Positions 11,038-17,602 of a stretch of 28,554 bases of DNA are shown here, piece after piece (within the stretch, counting starts at the first letter, position 1; every line of letters starts with the position of its first letter). The position numbers and the translations under genes are program-made. The notes beneath the pieces are model-generated. The model had not been told where the DNA came from, searched no databases, and worked only from the letters and a program-made list of their open reading frames with translations. Source of the DNA: a virus; IMG/VR virus record IMGVR_UViG_3300023184_000414, positions 1 through 28,554 of that record; one strand, given 5' to 3'.

Positions 11038-12775
11038 CGTATGTCTCCAAAATACTAATCGCCAGTTTCTCTTGTTCCTCTTCACTCATATCTGATGTTT
11101 TGAGATTAATCATTTCAGAGAATGAGAAGATGTGAGCCAATTGACCTTCTTTGAATTTTGCTTCGATTTCATCATCGGTATTAATGGATGGCATAACATA
11201 TTCTGGGTTTGCCATGAACTGTTCTTTTTCAGTAAATCTTTCTGCTCTGACACCATAGTTATCATAAACTTCGTCAATCAAAGTTTGTATTCTGTTAGCA
11301 TCATCCAAAAGATAGTTAGGTATCAAGACCCAAGCCCAAGGTTTTACGAATTTCTTGTATTCAGTTGGATATATTTTATCTTTATGTCCATCAGGTAAAT
11401 ACAATCTTCTTCGGTCTTCTGCAAGTAATCTAGTAGCTCGACCCAAGGTTTGTGTTAACTTCGATTTTGTCATGTCTCTGATAGGCATGACACCAGTAAT
11501 TGCAGGTAAGTCTATACCTTCCGCTAAGATATCAACATGAAGGAATATTGCATCATCACTATCACTTAACTCATTCATTTTGTCAATGATAGTATTTCTG
11601 CTATTTATTCTTTCAAAATTACAAAAGTCTCCATATTCAGAATTGACACTGAACATATGAACATTATTTTGTTCACACCATGTCCTAAATGCAATGTCAT
11701 TTACTACATCGTTTAATTGAACACTACCATCGCAAGTTACTAGTAATTTTGCACCTAGTGATTTTGGTTTACTTGAATGTTCCTTCACCTTAACTCTGTG
11801 ATTAATAAATCCCTCAGTTATGGCTCTAACAGTCATAAGGGGATTGTCATAACTATATCCCTCATCGTTTTGCACTTGGATGACATGATAGTTATTTGGT
11901 CTTACAATCTCTCCTTTTTCAACCATTTCTCTAGGAGATTTTTCAAAGAGCAATTCACCATAAAAATCAACTCTATTCATCCCACGTTTGCAATCACTCT
12001 CTTTACGTGTTGCAGTGAAGAAAAACTGTTTTTGAATTCTAGGTTTTACTTTGTCTACATTTGACCAGTAGTCATCTCTTGTTATAGTGTGTGCTTCATC
12101 GTAGGTACATACATCAATAACTGGTATCTTATTCAATCTGTCAAATGAATCATAAGTAGCAATGATTACACAATGCTTTTTATTTGATTTAGATTCATTT
12201 ACGAAATTTACTATCTCATCTGAATTGGTAGTATTCTTAACTTCAATATCATCAATAGATAATCTATCTGATACATCGTTTTGCTTCAGATGTTTGTTTC
12301 GTTTCTTGATTGATTTGTGTATCTTTTTCATGCTGTAGTTATCAGAACTAACAGAAAGAAAATCACATTCAATATTGTTCTCAAAACGTGCCATGTAGAC
12401 AAAATCATTGAATAACTGATTACACAATGCTAGTCTATGTGCAGTAATGACATATACACCACTTTGATTATTTTTGTTTTTTTCCACCATGTCTTGAAGA
12501 TGGATATGCAACTGGATTAAAGTTTTACCAGTACCAGTGGGAATTGAAACCTGACCTATAGATTCGTTTTTTATTCTTGATAATGCATCAATTTGATGAG
12601 GACGTAGATTCTTTCCATCATTGTCCAAGAATTCAATACTCTCGGTAATTTTTGGTTCGAATTTTTCTGTGGTAATCTGTATAGGTTGCTCTATCTTAAT
12701 TGTCTCTTTATTGTTAGGCAACATCTTACGCAAAGCACTTGCTATTTCTTTTCGGATTTCATCAATTGACTTCAT
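11030..12775 (-). CDS. Superfamily 2 DEAH helicase/translocase, restriction type
   Basis: 581 residues. A Q-like LRPHQ (57-61), Walker A IPTGTGKT (78-85), DEAH (226-229), a TAT motif (FFTATR), and a RecA2 domain ending in QTLGRATRLL (442-451) define an SF2 translocase of the type III restriction / UvrB-like group. EGIDLPAITG precedes motif VI. The start at 12775 (MKSIDEIRKEI) is five bases from the -10 box, so the mRNA is probably leaderless; earlier starts fall inside the promoter. It forms an operon with the nuclease and lies behind a separate unit with the two methyltransferase-like genes. Confidence 0.88.
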   Translation of the reverse strand: MKSIDEIRKEIASALRKMLPNNKETIKIEQPIQITTEKFEPKITESIEFLDNDGKNLRPHQIDALSRIKNESIGQVSIPTGTGKTLIQLHIHLQDMVEKNKNNQSGVYVITAHRLALCNQLFNDFVYMARFENNIECDFLSVSSDNYSMKKIHKSIKKRNKHLKQNDVSDRLSIDDIEVKNTTNSDEIVNFVNESKSNKKHCVIIATYDSFDRLNKIPVIDVCTYDEAHTITRDDYWSNVDKVKPRIQKQFFFTATRKESDCKRGMNRVDFYGELLFEKSPREMVEKGEIVRPNNYHVIQVQNDEGYSYDNPLMTVRAITEGFINHRVKVKEHSSKPKSLGAKLLVTCDGSVQLNDVVNDIAFRTWCEQNNVHMFSVNSEYGDFCNFERINSRNTIIDKMNELSDSDDAIFLHVDILAEGIDLPAITGVMPIRDMTKSKLTQTLGRATRLLAEDRRRLYLPDGHKDKIYPTEYKKFVKPWAWVLIPNYLLDDANRIQTLIDEVYDNYGVRAERFTEKEQFMANPEYVMPSINTDDEIEAKFKEGQLAHIFSFSEMINLKTSDMSEEEQEKLAISILETYDA

Positions 12776-12780
12776 ACCGT

Positions 12781-12857
12781 ATTTTATCATAATTTGTATA
12801 TACTGCAACAAATAAAAATTTGAATAAATTTTTTAGGGATGGTATCTACCATCCCTA
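12781..12857 (-). promoter_or_regulatory. Palindrome-promoter cassette 11
   Basis: Palindrome 12834-12857 (loop ATCT), -35 TTGCAG at 12803-12808, -10 TAAAAT at 12781-12786, 16-base spacer. Separates helicase-nuclease from the methyltransferase pair. Confidence 0.8.
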
Positions 12858-12887
12858 AAACAAATCCCCCATAAAATTATGGGGGAT
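12858..12887 (-). terminator. Hairpin terminator
   Basis: ATCCCCCATAA / TTATGGGGGAT with a 2-base loop, followed by TTTGTTTTA on the minus strand. Confidence 0.75.
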
Positions 12888-12891
12888 AAGC

Positions 12892-14133
12892 TCACTTTCT
12901 AATTCCATAATAATCAGGAAGAAATTCTCTGATGTAATCTTGGAGTTCTTGAGATACGTCAAATTTCTCAAATAACTTTTCATCATCCCATTCTTCTTTA
13001 AAATCAAGCCAAGGTATAAGACCAAGTTCACCGCCGACTAAACTTACACCATTTTTATAGATTGAAAGACAAAATCTTGCAAAATCTGTTTTGAGATATT
13101 CTATAAAGTTATATTGTTCTTGTTCACTATCAAAAGCGAATGTTGGAGGATTTTGATTTGTTTTTCTTATACCTTTATTATCATTAGAAGATTTCATAAC
13201 CATTGTGTAAAAATCATCTTGTGCGATTTTTGAAGAATCTGATTTTGCAGACAAATTGACATGACCACGAATCCTTGCCATTTGTACAAAAAATTTATCT
13301 GCTGGTGGATTCTCAGCATCAATCTTAACATCATTAATACTTTGATATGTCTTGATAGATTCAAAAAATGGTTTCACTAAAGTTATCCATTTCTCACCAT
13401 ATTTACTGATATCAAAAATATCACTTAAATTATAATTTTCATTAAAAAATGAAATATCAATGTTGCCACTATGTTTGGAATTTATGTGCGTAATCACTGT
13501 AGGAACATATAAACCAATATTGAATACAGGATTACCATTAAACATTTCTACTGATTTCAAAGAATCTTTAATTTGATTTCTGAAGTCTACAGTGAACTTT
13601 GTTCCATACTTGCAGTCAATTAACCAAGTAGAAGGGTGTATTGCAATTATTTCTTCTGAAATACCAACAAGTTCACTTAATATTTTTATGTCTACATTGT
13701 TAGTGTATGGTGGATTACTAAAAACCAAATCAAATTTCATATCAATGCCTGTTATCATTTTCTTCAATGCTGGAACAGAAAACTCATCTAAATTATATGA
13801 TTGTACTTTGAAAATCTTAACAGCACAAAGTTGTTCAATTTTGTTGTCTGAAATAAAAACAACATCTGACGAATTAACTTTTTGTTCATCTACTAAAATA
13901 TGAAGAAATTCTATATTAAATAAAACTAATATTTTCTTATTTTGTAAAGATGTTTTACTGACCATCTTACGAATAAGTGAATAAGGTGTTGGATTCTCCT
14001 GCCAATGATTTCCTAGTTTCGATACCCAATTGAAAAATGAAGCACGTTCATCAGAATCATTTAACTTATAACTCATTTGCTTTAAAAAGTTATCATCAGC
14101 AAGGGTTTTGTTTTTTAATTCATAGAGATTCAT
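12892..14133 (-). CDS. Adenine-N6 methyltransferase-like protein B (keeps NPPY)
   Basis: 413 residues from the ATG at 14133; GGAAGAG lies upstream and the start overlaps the stop of protein A by 14 bases. It has NPTPYSLIRKMV (47-58, motif X-like), a degenerate motif I (KKILVLFNIEF, 66-76, lacking the GxG loop), an acidic motif II region (SDN, 95-97) and a clear catalytic NPPY at 140-143. The C-terminus (YLKTDFARFCLS, IPWLDF, DEKLFEKF) resembles the target-recognition and tail region of type II/IIG adenine methyltransferases. It probably needs protein A, or an unusual AdoMet site, for activity; this is inference. Confidence 0.8.
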   Translation of the reverse strand: MNLYELKNKTLADDNFLKQMSYKLNDSDERASFFNWVSKLGNHWQENPTPYSLIRKMVSKTSLQNKKILVLFNIEFLHILVDEQKVNSSDVVFISDNKIEQLCAVKIFKVQSYNLDEFSVPALKKMITGIDMKFDLVFSNPPYTNNVDIKILSELVGISEEIIAIHPSTWLIDCKYGTKFTVDFRNQIKDSLKSVEMFNGNPVFNIGLYVPTVITHINSKHSGNIDISFFNENYNLSDIFDISKYGEKWITLVKPFFESIKTYQSINDVKIDAENPPADKFFVQMARIRGHVNLSAKSDSSKIAQDDFYTMVMKSSNDNKGIRKTNQNPPTFAFDSEQEQYNFIEYLKTDFARFCLSIYKNGVSLVGGELGLIPWLDFKEEWDDEKLFEKFDVSQELQDYIREFLPDYYGIRK

Positions 14134-14725
14134 TGATAAACTCTTCCATGTCTGAAACAAACTGCATTTCCGCTTTTTGGGAATATTTCTCTAGTGTATC
14201 ACCAAATATCTCAATTACTCTGTCTGTGCAATTAATCCAACCATTTTTGTAAATGTAAATGCCAGAACAATTATCAGGTAAAGATTTCAAATGTTTACTA
14301 TCACCAATAAACAAATTGATATACTGTGAATAAATGTGCATCAACTTATAGCATGATGATAATTGTAGTTCAGAAAAATAATGTGTTTCATAGAGAAACT
14401 TTTTGTATTGGAAATCATTGCCAAGTAATGAGATTTTTTTACGAAGCATTCTGATAGTAAATTGACCATAACCAGCACAAAGGTCTAATGTGATTTTGTT
14501 CTGGTTTTTCCAATCATAATCACTTACTCTTTGTAACATCTCATCTACTAACCAAATCGGAGTAAAAACCTCACCAAACGTATCAGATTTTTCCTTGTTG
14601 GTTGCTACTTGTAAATGGTATTCTTTTGGCATAGGCATGATAGAAAAATCACCTTTTAATTTGGCTACATTTTTGAATCTTCTTTCAATACACTTAACTA
14701 TATGTGTTGAATCATAAACTATCAT
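14120..14725 (-). CDS. Methyltransferase-like protein A (keeps AdoMet loop, lacks NPPY)
   Basis: 201 residues from the ATG at 14725, with AGGA six bases upstream; an upstream start at 14764 lies in the promoter. GEVFTP (51-56, motif X as in N6-adenine methyltransferases of the type I/Eco57I group) is followed by LDLCAGYGQFT (80-90), an intact motif I, and a GDS (141-143) fitting motif III. Where NPPY is expected (about 155-165) the sequence is GIYIYKNGWIN. So it can plausibly bind AdoMet but lacks the usual catalytic tetrad. It is translationally coupled to protein B. Confidence 0.8.
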   Translation of the reverse strand: MIVYDSTHIVKCIERRFKNVAKLKGDFSIMPMPKEYHLQVATNKEKSDTFGEVFTPIWLVDEMLQRVSDYDWKNQNKITLDLCAGYGQFTIRMLRKKISLLGNDFQYKKFLYETHYFSELQLSSCYKLMHIYSQYINLFIGDSKHLKSLPDNCSGIYIYKNGWINCTDRVIEIFGDTLEKYSQKAEMQFVSDMEEFINESL

Positions 14726-14735
14726 GTTGTTTCCT

Positions 14736-14806
14736 ATGTTATCATCAAAGTAATATACTTGCAAAAAATTTTACAGATATTTGTAGGTATGGTAGTACCA
14801 TACCTA
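14736..14806 (-). promoter_or_regulatory. Palindrome-promoter cassette 12
   Basis: Palindrome 14784-14806 (arms TAGGTATGGT, loop AGT), -35 TTGCAA at 14759-14764, -10 TAACAT at 14736-14741, 17-base spacer. Drives the methyltransferase pair. Confidence 0.8.
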
Positions 14807-14819
14807 ATTAAAATAAGGA

Positions 14820-14852
14820 AATCCCCCACACGACCTGTAAATGTGGGGGATT
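14820..14852. terminator. Hairpin after the tRNA-Lys unit
   Basis: AATCCCCCACA / TGTGGGGGATT, 11 bp; the tail on the minus strand is only moderately U-rich. Confidence 0.6.
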
Positions 14853-14854
14853 AT

Positions 14855-14888
14855 TTTCACTTGGAGAAAAGAAAAAATCCAAGTGAAA
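14855..14888 (-). other. Hairpin immediately 3' of tRNA-Lys
   Basis: TTTCACTTGGA / TCCAAGTGAAA, 11-bp stem with a T-rich loop, starting one base after the tRNA; probably a 3' processing or stability element. Confidence 0.6.
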
Positions 14889-14960
14889 TGGGTTGAGTGG
14901 GATTTGAACCCACGACCAATGCCTTAAAAGGGCACTGCTCTTCCACTGAGCTACCAACCC
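14889..14960 (-). tRNA. tRNA-Lys(UUU)
   Basis: Canonical cloverleaf: acceptor GGGTTGG / TCAACCC, D-arm TAGCTCAGTGGAAGAGC, anticodon stem GTGCC / GGCAT with loop CTTTTAA, T-loop TTCAAAT, discriminator A. AAA/AAG codons are heavily used in this genome, so it would aid translation. No CCA encoded. Confidence 0.93.
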
Positions 14961-15049
14961 AAACTAAAGGAAGAGGTTATGTTCTGCCCGTCTTCGTGAC
15001 TAGTTAACGAGTGTCGATTTGAACAAAACTTACAATGATATGGCTTCAT
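14951..15049 (-). CDS. Possible 32-residue zinc-finger-like microprotein
   Basis: A frame between tRNA-Leu and tRNA-Lys reads MKPYHCKFCSNRHSLTSHEDG..., with CxxC and two following His (a C2H2-like pattern); its TAG stop lies inside the tRNA-Lys gene. There is no good ribosome site, so it may be chance. The region also has AGAGGTTA / TAACCTCT at its ends, which could pair to loop out the spacer. Confidence 0.3.
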   Translation of the reverse strand: MKPYHCKFCSNRHSLTSHEDGQNITSSFSLGW

Positions 15050-15090
15050 GACATGACAGGGATTGCTCTTACTGTCTAACCTCTCTCCAA

Positions 15091-15171
15091 TCCCCCAGAC
15101 GAGACTCGAACTCGTACTCTTTGCAGAAAAGGATTTTAAGTCCTTCGTGTCTACCATTCCACCACCGGGGG
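15091..15171 (-). tRNA. tRNA-Leu(UAA)
   Basis: Class II cloverleaf: acceptor CCCCCGG / CTGGGGG, D-arm with GGTAGACA, anticodon stem AAGGA / TCCTT with loop CTTAAAA (TAA), a long variable arm, T-loop TTCGAGT, discriminator A. It reads the AT-rich UUA codon. No CCA encoded. First RNA of the unit started at 15182-15209. Confidence 0.93.
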
Positions 15172-15181
15172 TTACAGGAAT

Positions 15182-15270
15182 ATTATACCATGACAAAAAG
15201 GGTATGCAAGAAAAAATAATTAGTAATAAAAATTTGACACAAAAAAATAGGGATGGTATTTCCATCCCTA
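15182..15270 (-). promoter_or_regulatory. Palindrome-promoter cassette 13 (tRNA unit)
   Basis: Palindrome 15248-15270 (TAGGGATGG arms, 5-base loop), here followed by seven Ts on the minus strand so it can itself terminate; -35 TTGCAT at 15204-15209, -10 TATAAT at 15182-15187, 16-base spacer. Confidence 0.85.
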
Positions 15271-15288
15271 AAATTTATAAAACAAAAT

Positions 15289-16050
15289 TTATCGTGTCCA
15301 GATTTCGAATGTTCTTCCTGTACCTGTACTTAATCCTGATATAGTTACAGCTTCTACAGCAGAATATCTTGTTACACTTCCAGGACTTGTTTCTAAGTTA
15401 ACATAAGAACCAGCAGTACCAGCAAATGCTCCAATACCAATACTTACTGTATCTGTTCCACCATCTGTTCTAGTTAAATTAAATGAAATAGTACCAGCTG
15501 TTCCAGTAGAAAAGTATTTTCTAAATTCGAGTAAACTACCAGGGAAACCAAATGTTCCTCCTGTAGAAACTAAATTTCCTGATGTATTATAATCGTATAT
15601 TTTATATAGCAGTTCTTGTGCATATACTCTTCTGTATAAGTCTCTAAAGCTTGATAAACCTATAGCACTATTTGGATATGTAGCTCCAGTGTAATCTAAA
15701 GTTCTATCAGTTGTTTTGCTATCAAAGTAATCCCTAAATGAATATCCAACAACACTTTGGAAATATGTGTCTGTTGAGTACATTGTATTTGCATAGAATA
15801 ATTCTAAATTTGAAACTAATGTATCTTCTGTGCTTCTTAATGCTTGTGTCAATACAAGAGTAGCATCATAGTTAGCATCTGTATTTGATGTAGGTGTGAT
15901 TGTATTTGAAACAATAGTACGGTTTAGTTTTGTAAGAGATGCAGCAGTACCAGCTTGATCAACTAATAACTGATCTTGTAATTGTTTGTCAGCTAATCCT
16001 AAATTGATAGCATAACTTGTAAAAACACCAGCTTGATAAACAAATGACAT
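15289..16050 (-). CDS. Probable virion structural protein
   Basis: 253 residues, unlike its neighbours: rich in Thr, Ser, Gly, Ala and Tyr with few Lys. The N-terminal half is helical (MSFVYQAGVFTSYAINLG, then Leu- and Gln-rich), and the C-terminal ~100 residues are Gly/Thr-rich beta strands (TGTAGTISFNLTRTDGG), as in neck, tail or fibre-associated proteins. AGGG lies before the ATG at 16050. No good sigma70 promoter precedes it; a TTTAAATA at about 16078-16085 is close to the T4-type late promoter core TATAAATA. The exact structural role is unknown. Confidence 0.65.
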   Translation of the reverse strand: MSFVYQAGVFTSYAINLGLADKQLQDQLLVDQAGTAASLTKLNRTIVSNTITPTSNTDANYDATLVLTQALRSTEDTLVSNLELFYANTMYSTDTYFQSVVGYSFRDYFDSKTTDRTLDYTGATYPNSAIGLSSFRDLYRRVYAQELLYKIYDYNTSGNLVSTGGTFGFPGSLLEFRKYFSTGTAGTISFNLTRTDGGTDTVSIGIGAFAGTAGSYVNLETSPGSVTRYSAVEAVTISGLSTGTGRTFEIWTR

Positions 16051-16077
16051 AATATTCCCTCTAGTATGGATTTCTTA

Positions 16078-16085
16078 TTTAAAGC
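16078..16085 (-). promoter_or_regulatory. Possible late promoter core
   Basis: On the minus strand TTTAAATA differs by one base from the T4 late core and lies about 30 bases before the virion-like gene, with no -35 match. Speculative. Confidence 0.3.
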
Positions 16086-16116
16086 ATTTCGTTCCTGTTT
16101 TTTTGATAAATTATTT

Positions 16117-16138
16117 TAGGGGATACCTGTATCCCCTA
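16117..16138. repeat. Palindrome of the cassette family (variant)
   Basis: Arms TAGGGGATAC / GTATCCCCTA, 2-base loop. It precedes the virion-like gene but without the usual promoter. Confidence 0.8.
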
Positions 16139-16165
16139 AAAGGTAGTTGTGCAAATTTTTCTCAT

Positions 16166-16194
16166 AAAAAAATCCCCAGAGAAATCTGGGGATT
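16166..16194 (-). terminator. Intrinsic terminator of the rIIB-like gene
   Basis: AATCCCCAGA-TTTC-TCTGGGGATT followed by seven Ts on the minus strand. Confidence 0.9.
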
Positions 16195-16210
16195 ACTTGA
16201 CAAATCACGT

Positions 16211-17404
16211 TTACTTGGATTTGATGAATTCCAAATAAATCTTATATGCATCCTCATCTGAAGTGAACTGTTTAAGGATGGCAAATACTGGGTTGATTCG
16301 ATGATGGTCATCAACATTCTTGTAGAAATTTTTGAGAGCATTTCCTACTGCTGGTCGTCGATGAGCATAGAGCCATGATAACATCACAAGATATTGAAAT
16401 CTTTCATCTGCCCAATTCGAGGTCATCTTATTATCAAGATTTAATTCGAGTTGGATTTCTATCTTTGGTGCATCTGGGTGACCTTCATACATGCCATCTT
16501 CAGGTTCATCATCAGACTCATCGTCACAGTTGCAACATTTTCCACACTGTTCACAATCCGTACACCAAGAGTTATATTCTGAATTACAACCAGCGCAAAG
16601 GTCTTCTTCTTCCTTATCGTTCCAGATATCAACATCATCATCATTTTCTGTCTGGAAACGGGATGCATAAACAGGGTCAGATAAGTCAATCTCATACTCA
16701 TCTACTACCTTGTATTTGCAGGTGCGGAGTTTCTGGAAATTGCAGTCTGTTGGAATGGAAACTACATCTGCTGGGTTGATTTCTACAAGCACCAAGTGAC
16801 CATCCCTGTCCATATAATTCTTGGCATATTCTATAGTACCTGCGTGTAAACCATGTGAACATCCGATATTCTTATCATCATCCACTTTGTTTCGTGGCAT
16901 TTCAAGAACATTACCTACAGTATTAAGGAATGTTCCAGAATACTTATCGTAGTAATCTGAACGTACTGCTTTGTATGCAATAAAATTACCATTATCAGTG
17001 ATTGGCAGGTTTTCGTGGTCAAGGAATGTATACAGTTCGTCAACAGCACGTTTTGATGGATTGAGATTAAGTTTGAGAATAAATTTGAAGAGGTGAACAC
17101 AATCTAAACCATGCTCTAGGAACGAAAGTACACGAGTGGCAAGTGTGGAGTGAACAGGTTCACCAAAGACATAAAGGTTACCATCCTTAACCTCAATGCC
17201 CTCGTAGGATGCATACAAAGACTTAAGACGCAATTCTGGATTGACACAACTTACATAAGTATCCCAGTCTTCTGCTTTGTATGCCTCAAATGCTTTAAGA
17301 AACATCGGGTTCTGTGCATTGATGAAATATGGTTTGCCATCCAATATAACTGTGATGTGACCCGACTGCGGATTTGGGTCTGCGTTCTTAGCGAATAACT
17401 TCAC
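16211..17404 (-). CDS. rIIB: RIIB-like protein
   Basis: 397 residues from a GTG at 17404 with AAGGA eight bases upstream; the frame is open to 17551, but that part is promoter and palindrome. The N-terminal VILDGKPYFI region, the central DNGNFIAYKAV, and CSHGLHAGTIEYAKNY with VEINPADVVSIP are typical of RIIB-family proteins of large phages. RIIA and RIIB act together at the membrane in T4 lysis timing and exclusion; this role is inferred by family. Unusual here is an eight-Cys cluster (about 270-292) next to an acidic stretch. It has its own promoter after rIIA. Confidence 0.82.
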   Translation of the reverse strand: MKLFAKNADPNPQSGHITVILDGKPYFINAQNPMFLKAFEAYKAEDWDTYVSCVNPELRLKSLYASYEGIEVKDGNLYVFGEPVHSTLATRVLSFLEHGLDCVHLFKFILKLNLNPSKRAVDELYTFLDHENLPITDNGNFIAYKAVRSDYYDKYSGTFLNTVGNVLEMPRNKVDDDKNIGCSHGLHAGTIEYAKNYMDRDGHLVLVEINPADVVSIPTDCNFQKLRTCKYKVVDEYEIDLSDPVYASRFQTENDDDVDIWNDKEEEDLCAGCNSEYNSWCTDCEQCGKCCNCDDESDDEPEDGMYEGHPDAPKIEIQLELNLDNKMTSNWADERFQYLVMLSWLYAHRRPAVGNALKNFYKNVDDHHRINPVFAILKQFTSDEDAYKIYLEFIKSK

Positions 17405-17436
17405 GATAGTTTCCTTATGACCAAATTGATATATTG

Positions 17437-17537
17437 ATAATATCGCAACAATAGATGGGTTGCAACATATATACAGAAATATATTATAGCTGAAAAAATA
17501 TTGCGATAATTTTTTAGGGATGGTATTACCATCCCTA
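17437..17537 (-). promoter_or_regulatory. Palindrome-promoter cassette 14 (rIIB)
   Basis: Palindrome 17515-17537 (loop ATT), -35 TTGCAA at 17460-17465, -10 TATTAT at 17437-17442, 17-base spacer. The palindrome and adjoining bases are nearly identical to cassette 10. Confidence 0.8.
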
Positions 17538-17549
17538 CTCGAAATAAGC

Positions 17550-17578
17550 AAAAAAAAGGAGGCTCGAAAGCCTCCTTT
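17550..17578 (-). terminator. Intrinsic terminator of the rIIA-like gene
   Basis: AAAGGAGGCT-TTCG-AGCCTCCTTT followed by Ts on the minus strand. Confidence 0.9.
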
Positions 17579-17602
17579 CTGGATAGATTGTTTTGAGGAA
17601 AC

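Noticed and set aside
11132-11398. Plus-strand frames opposite the helicase and other large genes
   Set aside because: Antisense shadows with no ribosome sites or promoters; the minus-strand genes have clear motifs.
14120-14160. Programmed frameshift joining methyltransferase proteins A and B
   Set aside because: B has its own ATG (14133) with a ribosome site, no slippery sequence was seen, and each part contains its own motif X-like region, so two proteins are more likely.
15009-15090. An extra tRNA between tRNA-Leu and tRNA-Lys (TTCAAAT T-loop-like)
   Set aside because: A T-loop-like GTTCAAATC is present, but its stem has mismatches and no matching acceptor or anticodon arm could be found.
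17405-17551. N-terminal extension of the rIIB-like frame
   Set aside because: It covers the palindrome and promoter; the GTG at 17404 has a proper ribosome site.
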